The position numbers and the translations under genes were made by a program. This document shows positions 10,690-20,260 of a DNA stretch of 64,000 nt, one piece after another. Within the stretch, counting starts at the first letter, position 1. Each line of letters starts with the position of its first letter. The stretch lies in NCBI GenBank assembly GCA_964035015.1, contig OZ036015.1:4767826-4831825 (forward strand). Reading direction: 5' to 3'. Source of the stretch: Corallium rubrum (Eukaryota; Cnidaria; Anthozoa; Scleralcyonacea; Coralliidae). Below the pieces are notes generated by a model. That model did not search any database, was not told the origin of the DNA, and was given only the letters and a program-made list of their open reading frames with translations.

Positions 10690-11118
10690 ATGAACACTGC
10701 TCAGATAATACATGCATTACAACAAGATCCTATAACAAGCAAGAAGTTTTGCGGTGTGTTTCCTTCGGACAAATTACCTCAAATGATTGACAAATATCCG
10801 TGCGGATTTGTCGCAAACACAGATCCGAGCAGCGAACCTGGAACGCATTGGGTGGCCTTTTACTTTTCATCGGAACAGAAAGGAGAATTTTTTAACAGTT
10901 ACGGACAATCACCACATTACTATAAGAATTCGTTTGGAGATTTTTTAAAGTCTCACAAATGGGAATTTAACACTCGTAAACTGCAAAGTGATTGGTCAGA
11001 TGTGTGTGGAATGCATTGCATATTTTACCTTAGTCATAGAGCACGAGGCCACAGCATGAATAAAATCGTGCAGTTATTTACTAACGATACTATGTTAAAT
11101 GATGCGAAAGTGTCTTAG
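10690..11118 (+). CDS. PRO: Adenain-like cysteine protease
   Basis: The 142-aa protein belongs to the C5-like proteases that mature adenovirus-type virions. His53 lies in GTHWVAFYF; Gln99 in KLQSDWSDVCG supplies the oxyanion hole and Cys106 in DVCGMHC is the nucleophile. The acidic triad member expected in the FFxSYG motif is Asn69 (EFFNSYG) here. The ORF begins right after the capsid stop (TAA then ATG), so both were probably on one transcript. Length is a little short for the family but all motifs are in order. Confidence 0.9.
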   Translation: MNTAQIIHALQQDPITSKKFCGVFPSDKLPQMIDKYPCGFVANTDPSSEPGTHWVAFYFSSEQKGEFFNSYGQSPHYYKNSFGDFLKSHKWEFNTRKLQSDWSDVCGMHCIFYLSHRARGHSMNKIVQLFTNDTMLNDAKVS

Positions 11119-11402
11119 TTTGTTAAAAGTCATTTTAGAGTATTGTTAACAAAGTACTCAAATGTTAATCAATGTTGTAAAGAACTGATTGAAAAATAAT
11201 GTTTTAATAAAAATGTTGTAAATTCAATATCGTGTACGTTTTGATTTGCGCACAAAGGTAACAGTTTCACATGCGAACCGCTCGTCTGTATACTACATAA
11301 GTACACAACATATATGGATTTCACACTATCACTCCCAGTGAGAAAAAAATAACAATTAGAAAGTTTAAAAACAATTTATTAAATAACTCTCAAGTTACAT
11401 GA
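11119..11402. other. Spacer between convergent gene blocks
   Basis: AT-rich, with AATAAA-type signals on both strands (for example near 11200 rightward and 11375 leftward). It separates the rightward capsid block from the leftward ATPase block and probably holds both polyadenylation sites. Confidence 0.5.
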
Positions 11403-12125
11403 TTAATAATCAATCCAACTTTTCTGAGCTTGTGGTCCTTGATGTTTCCTTAGAAGAGTCTGGAAATAACTTGATGGTGGGGTTGTACGTTGTGGAGTGC
11501 GGTAGGAAACATCTTCTCCACCTGACGAATTATCCACTTGTTTCCATCTTTCCTCATTTCTCACAAGATCTTTAGGCATATTAATCTTAGATAAAACACG
11601 GAAAAATTCCTTTGAACCCGTAGGATTGAAATGTTTTCTTGCCCTCATAGCATCCGAAACCAAATCAGATATGTTTGATTGTGGGATGGTTTCACCCTCG
11701 AGCTTGACTTGTCCCGTTTCATCCCAGGAAATAACGTCAGGTCTTGTTTTCAATCGATTCAAAAGTAATGTAGCTCTTTCACGCATTGTTTTAGGTATAT
11801 GTCCGACAATGGTTGCATCCGGTAACTGTGCCACGGTTGCATCAGGTAACTGTGCCTTTTCTTTACTTTCAGCGCCGGGTGCTATCCGAACGGTTGGTAT
11901 TTGACTGTCCTTTTGGCGCCTTAAGTCCATATAATGTTCCAAGTTCGCATAGTACAATTTTTGCTTTTCATCATCATCCATATCCGTGCGTTGAAGAATA
12001 TTTGACATGTCCGTATCTTTATGCATCATGTTGGCCATAATCGGGGAGGTCTCCAGTCTTTGTCTTTGCTCGTATCTCTGAAGTGTGTCCTCAGGGATCA
12101 AAACCATACGTTCTGCATGTTTCAT
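11403..12125 (-). CDS. Conserved-looking Polinton protein of unknown function, 240 aa
   Basis: The start MKHAERMVLIPE at 12125 overlaps the upstream gene stop by 4 bp. The N-terminal half looks helical and charged (MDDDEKQKLYYANLEHYMDLRR), the middle has a short tandem (QLPDATVAQLPDAT), and the C-terminal third is Ser/Thr/Pro/Gln-rich (QRTTPPSSYFQTLLRKHQG). A protein of this layout commonly accompanies the ATPase in Polinton-like elements of marine animals, from memory of the family; no reaction can be named. The frame is intact. Confidence 0.65.
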   Translation of the reverse strand: MKHAERMVLIPEDTLQRYEQRQRLETSPIMANMMHKDTDMSNILQRTDMDDDEKQKLYYANLEHYMDLRRQKDSQIPTVRIAPGAESKEKAQLPDATVAQLPDATIVGHIPKTMRERATLLLNRLKTRPDVISWDETGQVKLEGETIPQSNISDLVSDAMRARKHFNPTGSKEFFRVLSKINMPKDLVRNEERWKQVDNSSGGEDVSYRTPQRTTPPSSYFQTLLRKHQGPQAQKSWIDY

Positions 12126-12484
12126 TTTGTAAACAAACTTCCAAGTACGCCAATAACCGGTGGTAAAAGAGCTGCCAGTAAATTTCCACCTTTCTGATTA
12201 AGGTACAACTTTTTCCGTTTTCTTGACACTTTCTTATTTGCCAACGCGCGGAGATGTGTCTTGTAGCGCACCAAACGTCGCTTCTGACGTGGTGTTACTG
12301 GAATAACACCTTTAAGTAAATTCAGTGAACACTCACAAATAGCCGTGATAACGTTCGCAGGAACGTTATCGATAAGCAACTTTCGCAATTTAGGTTTAGA
12401 TTTCACTATAACCTGAAGATACGGAAGACTTCCTTTCATACGCTTCGACATCTTGCAAATGACGGATTTAAACGACACACGCAA
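12122..12484 (-). CDS. Very basic small protein with hydrophobic tail, 120 aa
   Basis: The ORF starts at 12484, one base after the ATPase stop; MSKRMKG twelve residues in is an alternative start. It is Lys/Arg-rich (TPRQKRRLVRYKTHLRALANKK, split here as RQKRRLVRYK and KKVSRKRKKL), followed by QKGGNLLAALLPPVIG and a hydrophobic end. Basic body plus hydrophobic C-terminus suggests a DNA-condensing or membrane-active virion protein, comparable in kind to adenovirus pX or pVI; this is inference. It sits between ATPase and the 240-aa protein in one leftward block with 1-4 bp spacing. Confidence 0.65.
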   Translation of the reverse strand: MRVSFKSVICKMSKRMKGSLPYLQVIVKSKPKLRKLLIDNVPANVITAICECSLNLLKGVIPVTPRQKRRLVRYKTHLRALANKKVSRKRKKLYLNQKGGNLLAALLPPVIGVLGSLFTK

Positions 12485-12485
12485 T

Positions 12486-13130
12486 TTAAGTACGCTTCAT
12501 GTAGACAATTTGTCTCTCCCCAGGTAAAATGTTGGTTCTAAGACGCATGTTCTCCGGTGTCAGTTGATGACAATCAATCATTAGGTATCCATAGGGCTTA
12601 CTTGTAGCATCACGATACGACTCCAAAAGGTAATTGCCATGTTTAGGAAACATTTGTTTCGCAAGTGTTGTAATCCCAAGCGAGTCGCGTAGATTTCGGA
12701 ATACCACCATATAGTGAGAATTCAAACTGATGGTTCGTGACAATTTACCGGGTGGAAATAAACTCTGCGTAAGGTACAACACGGATATGCCACGATGATG
12801 AGAACCACACGTAAATAGATCCGATGCACGTTGATCGTTGGAACAGTGAGCCATTAAATCTAGCACGACTAAAGAGTTATCATGTCCATCTGTTAAGTCA
12901 TATAGATCGTTTGGAAAACCTTCCACCAGTTCAACGTTCGGCATAGGCATTTCGTCAAATTCCTTTTGATACTCTCCATAACAGTATATTACTTTGGTCG
13001 GAACAGGATAAAACAGTTCTTCTAAATGACGCAGCATGAAGCGAACCAAATACGATTTCCCGCTTTGACTTTGCCCACAAATATAGAAATTTGCAGGTGT
13101 TTTAAACCGTACATCCATCGTGCAAAACAC
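12486..13130 (-). CDS. ATP: A32-like FtsK/HerA-type DNA-packaging ATPase
   Basis: This 214-aa protein has Walker A GQSQSGKS at residues 19-26 and a Walker B strand SLVVLDLM with Asp91. Downstream HHRGISVLYLTQSLFPPGKLSR contains the glutamine of sensor motif LTQ (shown in two parts: HHRGISVLYL and TQSLFPP). It would pump genomes into capsids. In relatives the Walker B strand normally has two acidic residues in a row; here only one is present, with the sequence otherwise uninterrupted, consistent with loss of one codon. It heads a leftward block with the two genes after it. Confidence 0.9.
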   Translation of the reverse strand: MFCTMDVRFKTPANFYICGQSQSGKSYLVRFMLRHLEELFYPVPTKVIYCYGEYQKEFDEMPMPNVELVEGFPNDLYDLTDGHDNSLVVLDLMAHCSNDQRASDLFTCGSHHRGISVLYLTQSLFPPGKLSRTISLNSHYMVVFRNLRDSLGITTLAKQMFPKHGNYLLESYRDATSKPYGYLMIDCHQLTPENMRLRTNILPGERQIVYMKRT

Positions 13131-13162
13131 TAAATGAGTTTTATCTCACATGTTCGTATATT

Positions 13163-13552
13163 TTATAACGAAAAAATACGTTTAGCAAAAGAAATCATTC
13201 TACGGAAAAAACTTTCTTCTTTGATCTTAAACTTTGTGAAATCGAAGCTTTTAAGAGGTGTAGCAACCAACTGTACAGCTCTACGCGTAACGTGCTCGGA
13301 GCAAGAGTCATTCATCACATAAACTAAGGTCAAGTAAGCTATGGCACGACCAAAATTGATAACGTTCGTTTCGTGAAAAAACATAGTTAGATCGCAGGGA
13401 TGAACACGCGTTGCCCTTTGTTCATACAATGTTTTGTGATGTTCAAGCAAATAATTGATATGATGTGATAACGTCCTCATATCAATGTCGACGTCATTTT
13501 TCTGAAGAAGCTCACCCAAAATCACTTCCATTCTGCACGCAAACACAGACAA
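13163..13552 (-). CDS. Possible Bcl-2-like protein, 129 aa
   Basis: The sequence is all-helical in character. Residues about 57-80 (MFFHETNVINFGRAIAYL then TLVYVM) resemble a BH1 region, where NWGR followed by a hydrophobic helix is the family signature; here it is NFGR at 66-69. Two amphipathic helices precede it, as in the Bcl-2 fold, and one follows (HVTRRAVQLVATPL). A clear BH3, BH2 and C-terminal membrane anchor are not seen. Bcl-2-like genes have been reported in Polinton-related adintoviruses, which makes an anti-apoptotic role plausible. It lies 32 bp upstream of the ATPase on the same strand. Alternative: an unrelated helical protein. Confidence 0.45.
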   Translation of the reverse strand: MSVFACRMEVILGELLQKNDVDIDMRTLSHHINYLLEHHKTLYEQRATRVHPCDLTMFFHETNVINFGRAIAYLTLVYVMNDSCSEHVTRRAVQLVATPLKSFDFTKFKIKEESFFRRMISFAKRIFSL

Positions 13553-13659
13553 AATGAATACAAAAAAGTCAAAATGCGTTTATTTAAAGTACAAACAATG
13601 TTTAAAAATAGATATAAATCTAAACAGGTTTAAATAATGTTCATAATTAATGTTCATAA

Positions 13660-14235
13660 TTAATTAATGTTCTCAAAACCACGTGTTAAATCGTCAATGC
13701 AGCTCTCAATGTAGTTCTCCTCGCCGATCTTTTGCTGGCACTGTCCAAGCAAAGTAAAGTTCACAGGTTGCAGCGATCCATAGCGTTCTTCAGGAACCCA
13801 TTCAAAAAACCTGCACGAACTCTCCTTGTCCTTAGGACAACAAAAGAACATACGGTCCTTGTTAACACCTTCCTTTTTCACATTTCGGGACACACACGGA
13901 AATCCATGATAACAGGTCGGTCTCATCACTGGTGCCACATCACCCCATACCCAAAAGGAACATGGATTCTTCTTGTCAGAGCACACGAAATACGGTCTTC
14001 CATAACTCATTTTCATCAAATCTTTAACCACACGCATCGTTGCAAGCTTATGATGTCCATTACATCGCGGATGCGGCTGTCCCGTAGATCTCCAGGCAAC
14101 TATGGCTTTTTCAAACAGATAACCTGTGTCCTCAGGGCAAAAGAAATTACAGCTTGGTTTTTGACCACAGAACCAAAATGAACCATTTTTCGTTGTCGAA
14201 CAAGAAGCAGGTTCTCCATGTAAACACTCCATCAT
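13660..14235 (-). CDS. Protein with three GRF-type zinc fingers, 191 aa
   Basis: Three successive modules share the GRF pattern (C-x-H, then an aromatic-Cys strand, then C-x-F-F/W). Module 1 begins CLHGEP and includes FWFCGQKPSCNFF; module 2 begins CNGHHK and includes PYFVCSDKKNPCSFWVW; module 3 begins CYHGFP and includes MFFCCPKDKESSCRFFEW. In TOP3A, APE2 and NEIL3 such fingers bind single-stranded DNA, so a role in element replication or repair is inferred. It is the outermost gene, starting just inside the terminal repeat and its TATA-like box, and may be expressed early. The C-terminal 50 residues are unstructured and acidic. Confidence 0.8.
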   Translation of the reverse strand: MMECLHGEPASCSTTKNGSFWFCGQKPSCNFFCPEDTGYLFEKAIVAWRSTGQPHPRCNGHHKLATMRVVKDLMKMSYGRPYFVCSDKKNPCSFWVWGDVAPVMRPTCYHGFPCVSRNVKKEGVNKDRMFFCCPKDKESSCRFFEWVPEERYGSLQPVNFTLLGQCQQKIGEENYIESCIDDLTRGFENIN

Positions 14236-14259
14236 TTAATCTTATTAAGTTCTCCTCGT

Positions 14260-14486
14260 GAAAACTATAAGCATTGTGTTCTTTATTCCGAAAAAAACCC
14301 ATTATTTATAACGTGCACACACCTGTGACGTCAGCCTGTGCGCACACCCCTGTGACGTCAGCCTGTGCGCACACCTGTGCGCACACCCTAATGATGTCAG
14401 CCTGTGCGCACACCTGTGCGCACACCTCACTTCCGGTATGAAAGCGTGACGTCACTTCCGCCGCTGGTTGTATAGGATAAGCTACT
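14260..14486. repeat. Right terminal inverted repeat of the Polinton with CRE and ETS-like words
   Basis: Contains tandem units CCTGTGACGTCAGCCTGTGC and CACACCTGTGCG, full CRE palindromes TGACGTCA, and ETS-like ACTTCCGG/CACTTCCGCC. Ends AAGCTACT at 14486. The same sequence type forms both ends of 45827-48229. Confidence 0.8.
14302..14311 (-). promoter_or_regulatory. TATA-like box for the GRF gene
   Basis: TTATAAATAA on the minus strand, 67-76 bp before the ATG, followed by a stretch (CGGAATAAAGAACACAATGC) also found at the same distance from the starts of both outer genes of the 45827-48229 element. Conservation across two elements supports a core promoter. Confidence 0.6.
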
Positions 14487-15515
14487 GTTATCGCTCTTTA
14501 AGACGGACGAGCTTTAAGCGACATAAGTATTTGTCGTATATAAAAGACTGATACTGGTGTTCCACATTTTCACTGGTTTTAGCCTTTCAACTACGACATG
14601 TATGTATGTCGTTAAACCTGGTAAGTTTACCCCCCCCCCCCCCGGAAAGTTTACACTATCGATCTATCGTGTGAATTTTTGCCCCTCATCACAATACTGC
14701 AAAGTTTCTGTGAAACTTTGCACAAAAAAACAAAGATATATTAAATTATACACTTCCCTCAATGTTCATCCTTTTTTTAAAAAAAAGTCGTTTTAGATCC
14801 AAAATTTGCCAGATTGATTAACCTGAATGTAGAGTTTTCCCTGTGTAAAAACCCGTGTATAAGAACCTAGATTTTGCCTAAAAAGGTTCTTATATAAATG
14901 GTGTTTACTGTGAAATTAGGCACCCGTAATGATTCGAATAAGCACCCTCCTTCCACTACATTTTTTGAAATAAGTGCCCCCCCCCCCCTTCCTCTCGATA
15001 GGGAACTACTGTATGTAAACGATTACCCAACCGATGAGACGCATGAACATCGGTATAAAATCAACTGTCCTTCAACATTTTATTTGTCACAAATATATGC
15101 ATTGCACCTATTAGAACTTGTCAGATTGATTGAGAACAATTAGCTACATTATAAATATAATTTGTATTCTATCTACTAGAGTAGAGAACTAGGGTTTCAG
15201 TTTTTTTTAAATCCTTATTGTTCTTGTTAAGATTGTTATTAAAGTTCTGCGTTTTTATGGAATCAGATTGCGGTGTTTGCTAAAACATTACATAAGCACC
15301 CCAGGCGCTCATTCGAATCATTACGGTATTTAGGTTGTTAAACGGGTTCTTATTTTCTTAAGAAAAAAGCTACTCGTTGCTTGTAGGTGTGGCTTATTAT
15401 TTTGGTAAATTATGCATAAATTTTCTCCAAATGACTGCAATCTAAGAAAATAAATGACATTGCCAGTTTCATTACTTTGTAGACATGACGTTTGCCAATT
15501 TCATTACTTTGTAGA
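14487..15515. other. Non-coding flank with a hairpin element at 14924-15326
   Basis: No gene is seen. There are C-homopolymers near 14630 and 14975. A non-autonomous element is suggested by CCGTAATGATTCGAATAAGC at 14924 and its inverted counterpart ending 15326. It interrupts a sequence rich in GGTTCTTAT words that resumes after it and again at 15800-15905. Confidence 0.5.
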
Positions 15516-15741
15516 CCAGGGTGCATCCCATGTAGGTCACGCCGATGATCTTCGGCGTGAGTTTCAAAAGTGCTCGGCGTGCTGGTGCACAATCACACTG
15601 CGCTCGGCGCACATATACAGCCATACAACTATACAAGTCAGTGGAGTGGCGCCGGCGTCGGCGTTCGTCTTGACCTCCCTTGGCGCAGCACCTGAACAAT
15701 GGCTTATCTTCGGCGTGGGGTTGACATGGAATGCACCCTGG
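15516..15741. mobile_element. 226-bp MITE with 8-bp target duplication
   Basis: Termini CCAGGGTGCATCCCATGTAG and inverted CCAGGGTGCATTCCATGTCA; target duplication TTTGTAGA at 15508-15515 and 15742-15749. The interior repeats TCGGCGTGA-like words. The 8-bp duplication fits hAT or P superfamilies. Confidence 0.85.
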
Positions 15742-16855
15742 TTTGTAGAGCTTATTTTCTTTGATTTATGAATTTTTAGTTTTGACCCTATTTGATAAAA
15801 ATAAGAACCTGCTTTGAAATTTTAGCCTAGAACAGCTAGGTTCTTATGTAAAGGGGTCTAAATGGAAAATCTTAGGCTAACACGTTCTTAAAATCTAGGT
15901 TCTTAGGGCGGCATCCGACTCCGAAGTCTTTATATGTATTTAACTCACTTGAAAACACCAGACTATTCAACTCTTTACAAGAAAAACTCACCAACGGGAA
16001 CGGATCAAGATAAGAGACATTTCGACAAGGTTAGAATGGAAAACGGCTTTACTGCAACATATTTTAAAACAGTCATGCGACATCTTACATGTGACACCGT
16101 TCAAATATTTACCTTGGCTTGGGCGCAGAATAAAACGCCAAATACTAAGGTGGAATTAGACCAAAATTGTTTCCTGGTCACAGATTAGCATCTAAGGAAT
16201 GTTCCCCAACTAAGAAACCAAATTGAAGGATGGATGAGGATTAATTTTGTAGATTCAACAAGAAACTATTTCTTAAAAGAAATAGCTGTTTCGTTCCGGT
16301 CAGTCGTTTATGAGGGTCTGTTTCAACAGCAATGACGAATTTTAGCTCAACTAATTATTTCCCCCATGTAGACTGGCGCGACAATTTTTACTACGCGCCT
16401 GCGTTTCATGCGACAAATTTAATTTAGACGATTTTTGTTTTGCATATAAACAAACTAGAAATATGCTGAAGCGAGAAGATTATAATAAAACTACAAAAAA
16501 ATAATTTAAGCTTCGTCTAATAAAACGAACACACATTTCAGACGTTGTACCGTCTGATCATGACGGATTACTTTCTCCTCCGCAGTCCGGGCAGGCTTTT
16601 GTGGTGCCCTAAACATTCATGACTCTTAAACAATTACGTAATGTGCATGCACCACTAGAAGGGGGGACTCAGATAACTCAGGGGCTCAGAACACATGTAA
16701 TTCAGTTCGTTGTCCGAGTGTATGACTGATTAATTAATAAATGTTGTGTTTGTGTTAATCTATCGAGTCGACTTGGCGTTCTTTTATTACTAAACGCCAA
16801 ACTCTATTGATTATTTCGGGTTATTCGCAGTCGCATAAATTCGACTGAATTTAAA

Positions 16856-17155
16856 CATAGTCAATCGAGATATATGGTCTGGAAACTCGGCAAACTTCAA
16901 AGCGCCTATAATGAGCTGTGATTTTATGTTGAACCGTACCTTACACCGTGCACATCCTTTGTTTTAGGTTTATTAATATTTAAATAGCACGGTTGAGTGA
17001 TTGAAGTGAAACGTTGCTATTGGACAATTCGTTCATTATACTAAAATACAATGTGTTCAGTGACCGTGCACCGTGCACAAAAATGCATAAAGGCGAACAA
17101 AAAGATAGACCAAAGACTTTAGCTGAGTTTCCAGACCATATTTCGATTGACTATG
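16856..17155. mobile_element. 300-bp MITE with 7-bp target duplication
   Basis: Termini CATAGTCAATCGAGATATAT and inverted CATAGTCAATCGAAATATGG; duplication ATTTAAA at 16849-16855 and 17156-17162. The inverted arms extend about 35 bp. Superfamily not assigned. Confidence 0.8.
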
Positions 17156-17168
17156 ATTTAAAGTAGCG

Positions 17169-17304
17169 GTCTCGCGATTTTCGTGAGAAATCAATTATTT
17201 TGGCAACGTAAATCTTCTATTCAGTAGCAATACTCTTCTGCCCGTCTATAGGAGGAAAATAAAACGTTTCCAAAATAATTGCTTTCTCGGGAAAATTGCG
17301 AGAC
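17169..17304. repeat. Short inverted-repeat element
   Basis: Arms GTCTCGCGATTTTCGTGAGA and inverted GTCTCGCAATTTTCCCGAGA, about 36 bp each, around a 65-bp centre. Looks like a very short MITE; no clear target duplication. Confidence 0.55.
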
Positions 17305-18303
17305 GCTAGCACGTCACATTTAAATTTCATGCAGCTGATTTATTTATGACACCGCGGTATTTATTGAATAAAAGGCCAAGGCCAAAAGGATCAATATAAA
17401 TTAGGTCAATAACGGACTATCATCATTTTCGTCGTCATAGGTCATAGTTTAATTCTCGAATCAGAATAATCCATTTAGATGGGCCACAAATGAATGATAA
17501 CGAACTTCTAGCCTCAAACTATTGACATTGTTCATAAAATAGCTATATTTTAAAATTATTAGACACGCGTGAAACAGTGCGACTGACCTTTTGGAACGCG
17601 CAGTTGCCATACATAACGAATGCATTCTCGAGTTCAACGAGGGGAAAGTTCCTACTTTCTACAGCACAAGATTGATGATTCGCTTCGCACGGATTGTTTA
17701 CGTCTTCAAATTACTCTAGATCAGCAATATTTTCACTTCGTTTTGGCGTTTAACCACGCCTCCAACTAAATTTTTTATGCGGAATTTTGATTTCATTGGA
17801 TAAAATCAGTTATGTCAACAACACTGCACTACGATTGGACGATTTTCATCTGCGATGACAGTTTCTTTTGTGATGTCAATGGTAAGCTAATACAGTAACA
17901 GTTTCGTTCCTGCAGGGAACGAAACAAAAACACTTCCCACAGTTTACAATCCCGCCCACGCCATCTTCTTCGAGCTTCAATGAAATTTCCCATCATCCTC
18001 TGTGCTCGAGCCCGCAAAAAACTGGCTGAGCATGCGCTCTTATACTTCATATAGCATTAATAATTCATTAATTCAAATCATTCATATTTAAATAATACAT
18101 ACTAATTTATTATACCGGGCGCGATTTAGGAACAGCAAATTCTGTTGGGTTTCTCGTTGGGTCCAACAGACCCAACGAGATTTCAAAAGTTCAGTAAACA
18201 TCTGAACTCCGCTTGTTTTTTTTAGAAGAGAGTTAACTCTGAATTTTTAGAGCTTGCAACGTATAAAAGTTTTGATAATTATTATAAATAATGCAAATAC
18301 TAA

Positions 18304-19720
18304 AGGTGACGTACAGTCCGTTCTGCGCACGACCGCCATCGGTCCCAAAACGTGACATTCGTAGATAATAGACCTTTTGCCAATAGCGGCGCCATCTTGA
18401 ATTCGCAATGCATTATGGTCCATCGAGTAGTGTTGAGACAACCTCGTGCCCAGGGCCATTTGTAGGGAACTGGGCCAAGATGGCGAATAAAACAAAATGG
18501 CGGGAACAAATGGCCCTGGTCCCTGGTGGAGGCTAGCCCAAAATGCGCGGTATATTGCGCATTTTATTAACTAGAACTCAGTTCTTTACACAGTAATTAT
18601 ACCTAATTACACCTAATTATTGCATGGTTTAAAATAGAATTTCCCGTGCCGTGTGCAGGAACAACCGACAAGGTCAAAATACAATTTTTAAAAAAACAAA
18701 ACAAAATCAAACCGTCTGATTTACGCCATAAGCTCTTGACCAATCAGAGGCTGAGATAGCCTGGCCTCCATCAGGGCCATTTATTCCCACCATCTTGGCC
18801 CAGTTTCCTACAAATGGCCCTGGGTACGAGGTTGGTGTTGAGACACAATCACAGACAGGTCGACCTCACATCCAAAATTAAACTCGCCTAGAATTAATTT
18901 TAAATGAAAACTCATCCCCCATACCCCAACCCCTAACCACAACCCCCCGGTAACCCTAAACCTAACCAAAACCCCCCGGTAGCCCCAAACCTAACCAAAA
19001 ACCCCCAGACCCTAAACCTAGTCACAACCCTCCGGAAAAATGACCCACCTATCAAACCCCGACCAGAACACCCCTCTAGGATTTTTAGCTTTACGTGTTC
19101 AAGTTTAACATCCCGCTTGTGGGACAAATAAATTAAGGCCATGTCTTAATTGTAGCCCTATTTTAAAATTAAGGCCATGTCTTAATTCGAGCCCTATTTT
19201 ACAATTAAGATATACACTTAATTTTAGTAAGAGATCGTGGTGACACAATGCAGTAATTTTTTCTTTAAAAATACTTTCGTGGCAACAATATCTAAACATA
19301 ATTGTCATATTGGTAAAAGAAACAATTCTCGCAGGTGTAAGGATAGATTCATGATAAATGTATCCTTATACAGTTATACGTACGAGAATTATTGCTTTTA
19401 CCAATATGACAACGATCATATCTAGACATTGTTGCCATGAAAGTGTTTATCAAGAAAAAATTACTGCACAATACATTGCGAATTCAAGATGGCGTTGCTA
19501 TTGGTGAAAAGGTCCATTTATGGGTCCATTACATGAAGTACTCAGAGGATATATCTTCGAATTTCTTCTATTTCTTCTGAAAATGTTTTGTCTCAAGCAC
19601 AAGTAATGAAGAGGAAGAAAGAAAAGCTTACAATCTTGAGTAAGGTATCAGTATATTTTTTGTAAATAAAGATGTAAACATTAGTTTTGTAACATGCGCA
19701 GAACGGACTGTATGTCACCT
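18304..19720. mobile_element. Non-autonomous element, AGGTGACGTACAGTCCG ends
   Basis: Termini AGGTGACGTACAGTCCGTTC and inverted AGGTGACATACAGTCCGTTC, identical in type to the element at 24952-26107. No transposase. Flanks are TAA and TTA; a target duplication could not be settled. It contains the nested element at 18440-18833. Confidence 0.75.
18440..18833. mobile_element. Nested Mutator-like MITE
   Basis: Termini AACCTCGTGCCCAGGGCCAT and inverted AACCTCGTACCCAGGGCCAT, arms about 45 bp. GTGTTGAGAC is duplicated at 18430-18439 and 18835-18844 (one extra G at the junction), close to the 9-10 bp of Mutator-like elements. Confidence 0.75.
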
Positions 19721-20260
19721 TTAAAATGTACTTTGACATAATTTTTAAAATCAAAGAAATTAAACTCCAGAAAAATATCACTTGGGGGAGTGGGGCAAAA
19801 CTTGACATTTGCAAAATCAGTACTCGACATTACTCGAGGGGTGCTGGGGGCTGGGACCTAACCCAAGAAAACTGGAATTTAATTTAGACACAGATCTGAC
19901 AACACCATATAACACGTGCATTTTAGAGTGATTTTTATTGAATTTTTTAAACTAAAAAAAGTAATCTTGTCTTGGACTTTCTGAGATGAGATCCCATTGA
20001 AAACAGGCGCGCAACAGGGTCGGGGGCTGCGAACACCCCCCTTTTTGGGGGGTGCGAGGGAAATTTTGGACGTCAAAAATTACTTCTACTTTCTCTGACA
20101 CCTAAATCATGTGATTTAAAACCTTTATACGTGGGTCAAAAGTGTCCTCAATGCAGAAAATGCCATTTTACAGATCCAAAGTTCAAAAATTTCCCGCGGG
20201 GCTATGCCACCAAACTCCAATAGATTTGTGTAACTTTATCTAAAAACGACCCCCCTTTCA

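Larger units (their letters stand above)
1..14486 (+). mobile_element. Polinton/Maverick virus-like transposon, left end outside window
   Basis: Polymerase B, retroviral-type integrase, penton-like and major capsid proteins, adenain-like protease and A32-like ATPase together define a Polinton. Genes from the polymerase to the protease mostly read rightward, apart from two small leftward ORFs after the polymerase; those from 11403 to 14235 read leftward. The right end is taken at 14486, where the terminal repeat finishes in CTACT, as does the related element at 45827-48229; Polintons typically run AG...CT with 6-bp target duplications. The next six bases are GTTATC, but the matching left copy lies outside the window. 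Frameshifts in the polymerase and capsid genes and two transposon insertions suggest an inactive copy. Confidence 0.95.

Noticed and set aside
15908..16200. Conserved ORF in the three-copy unit (also 24180 and 31418)
   Set aside because: Frames differ between copies and stops fall at different places; similarity is at DNA level only.
18925..19020. Telomere-like CCCTAA words
   Set aside because: Irregular AACCCCY words with no regular TTAGGG array; similar scraps at 23945.
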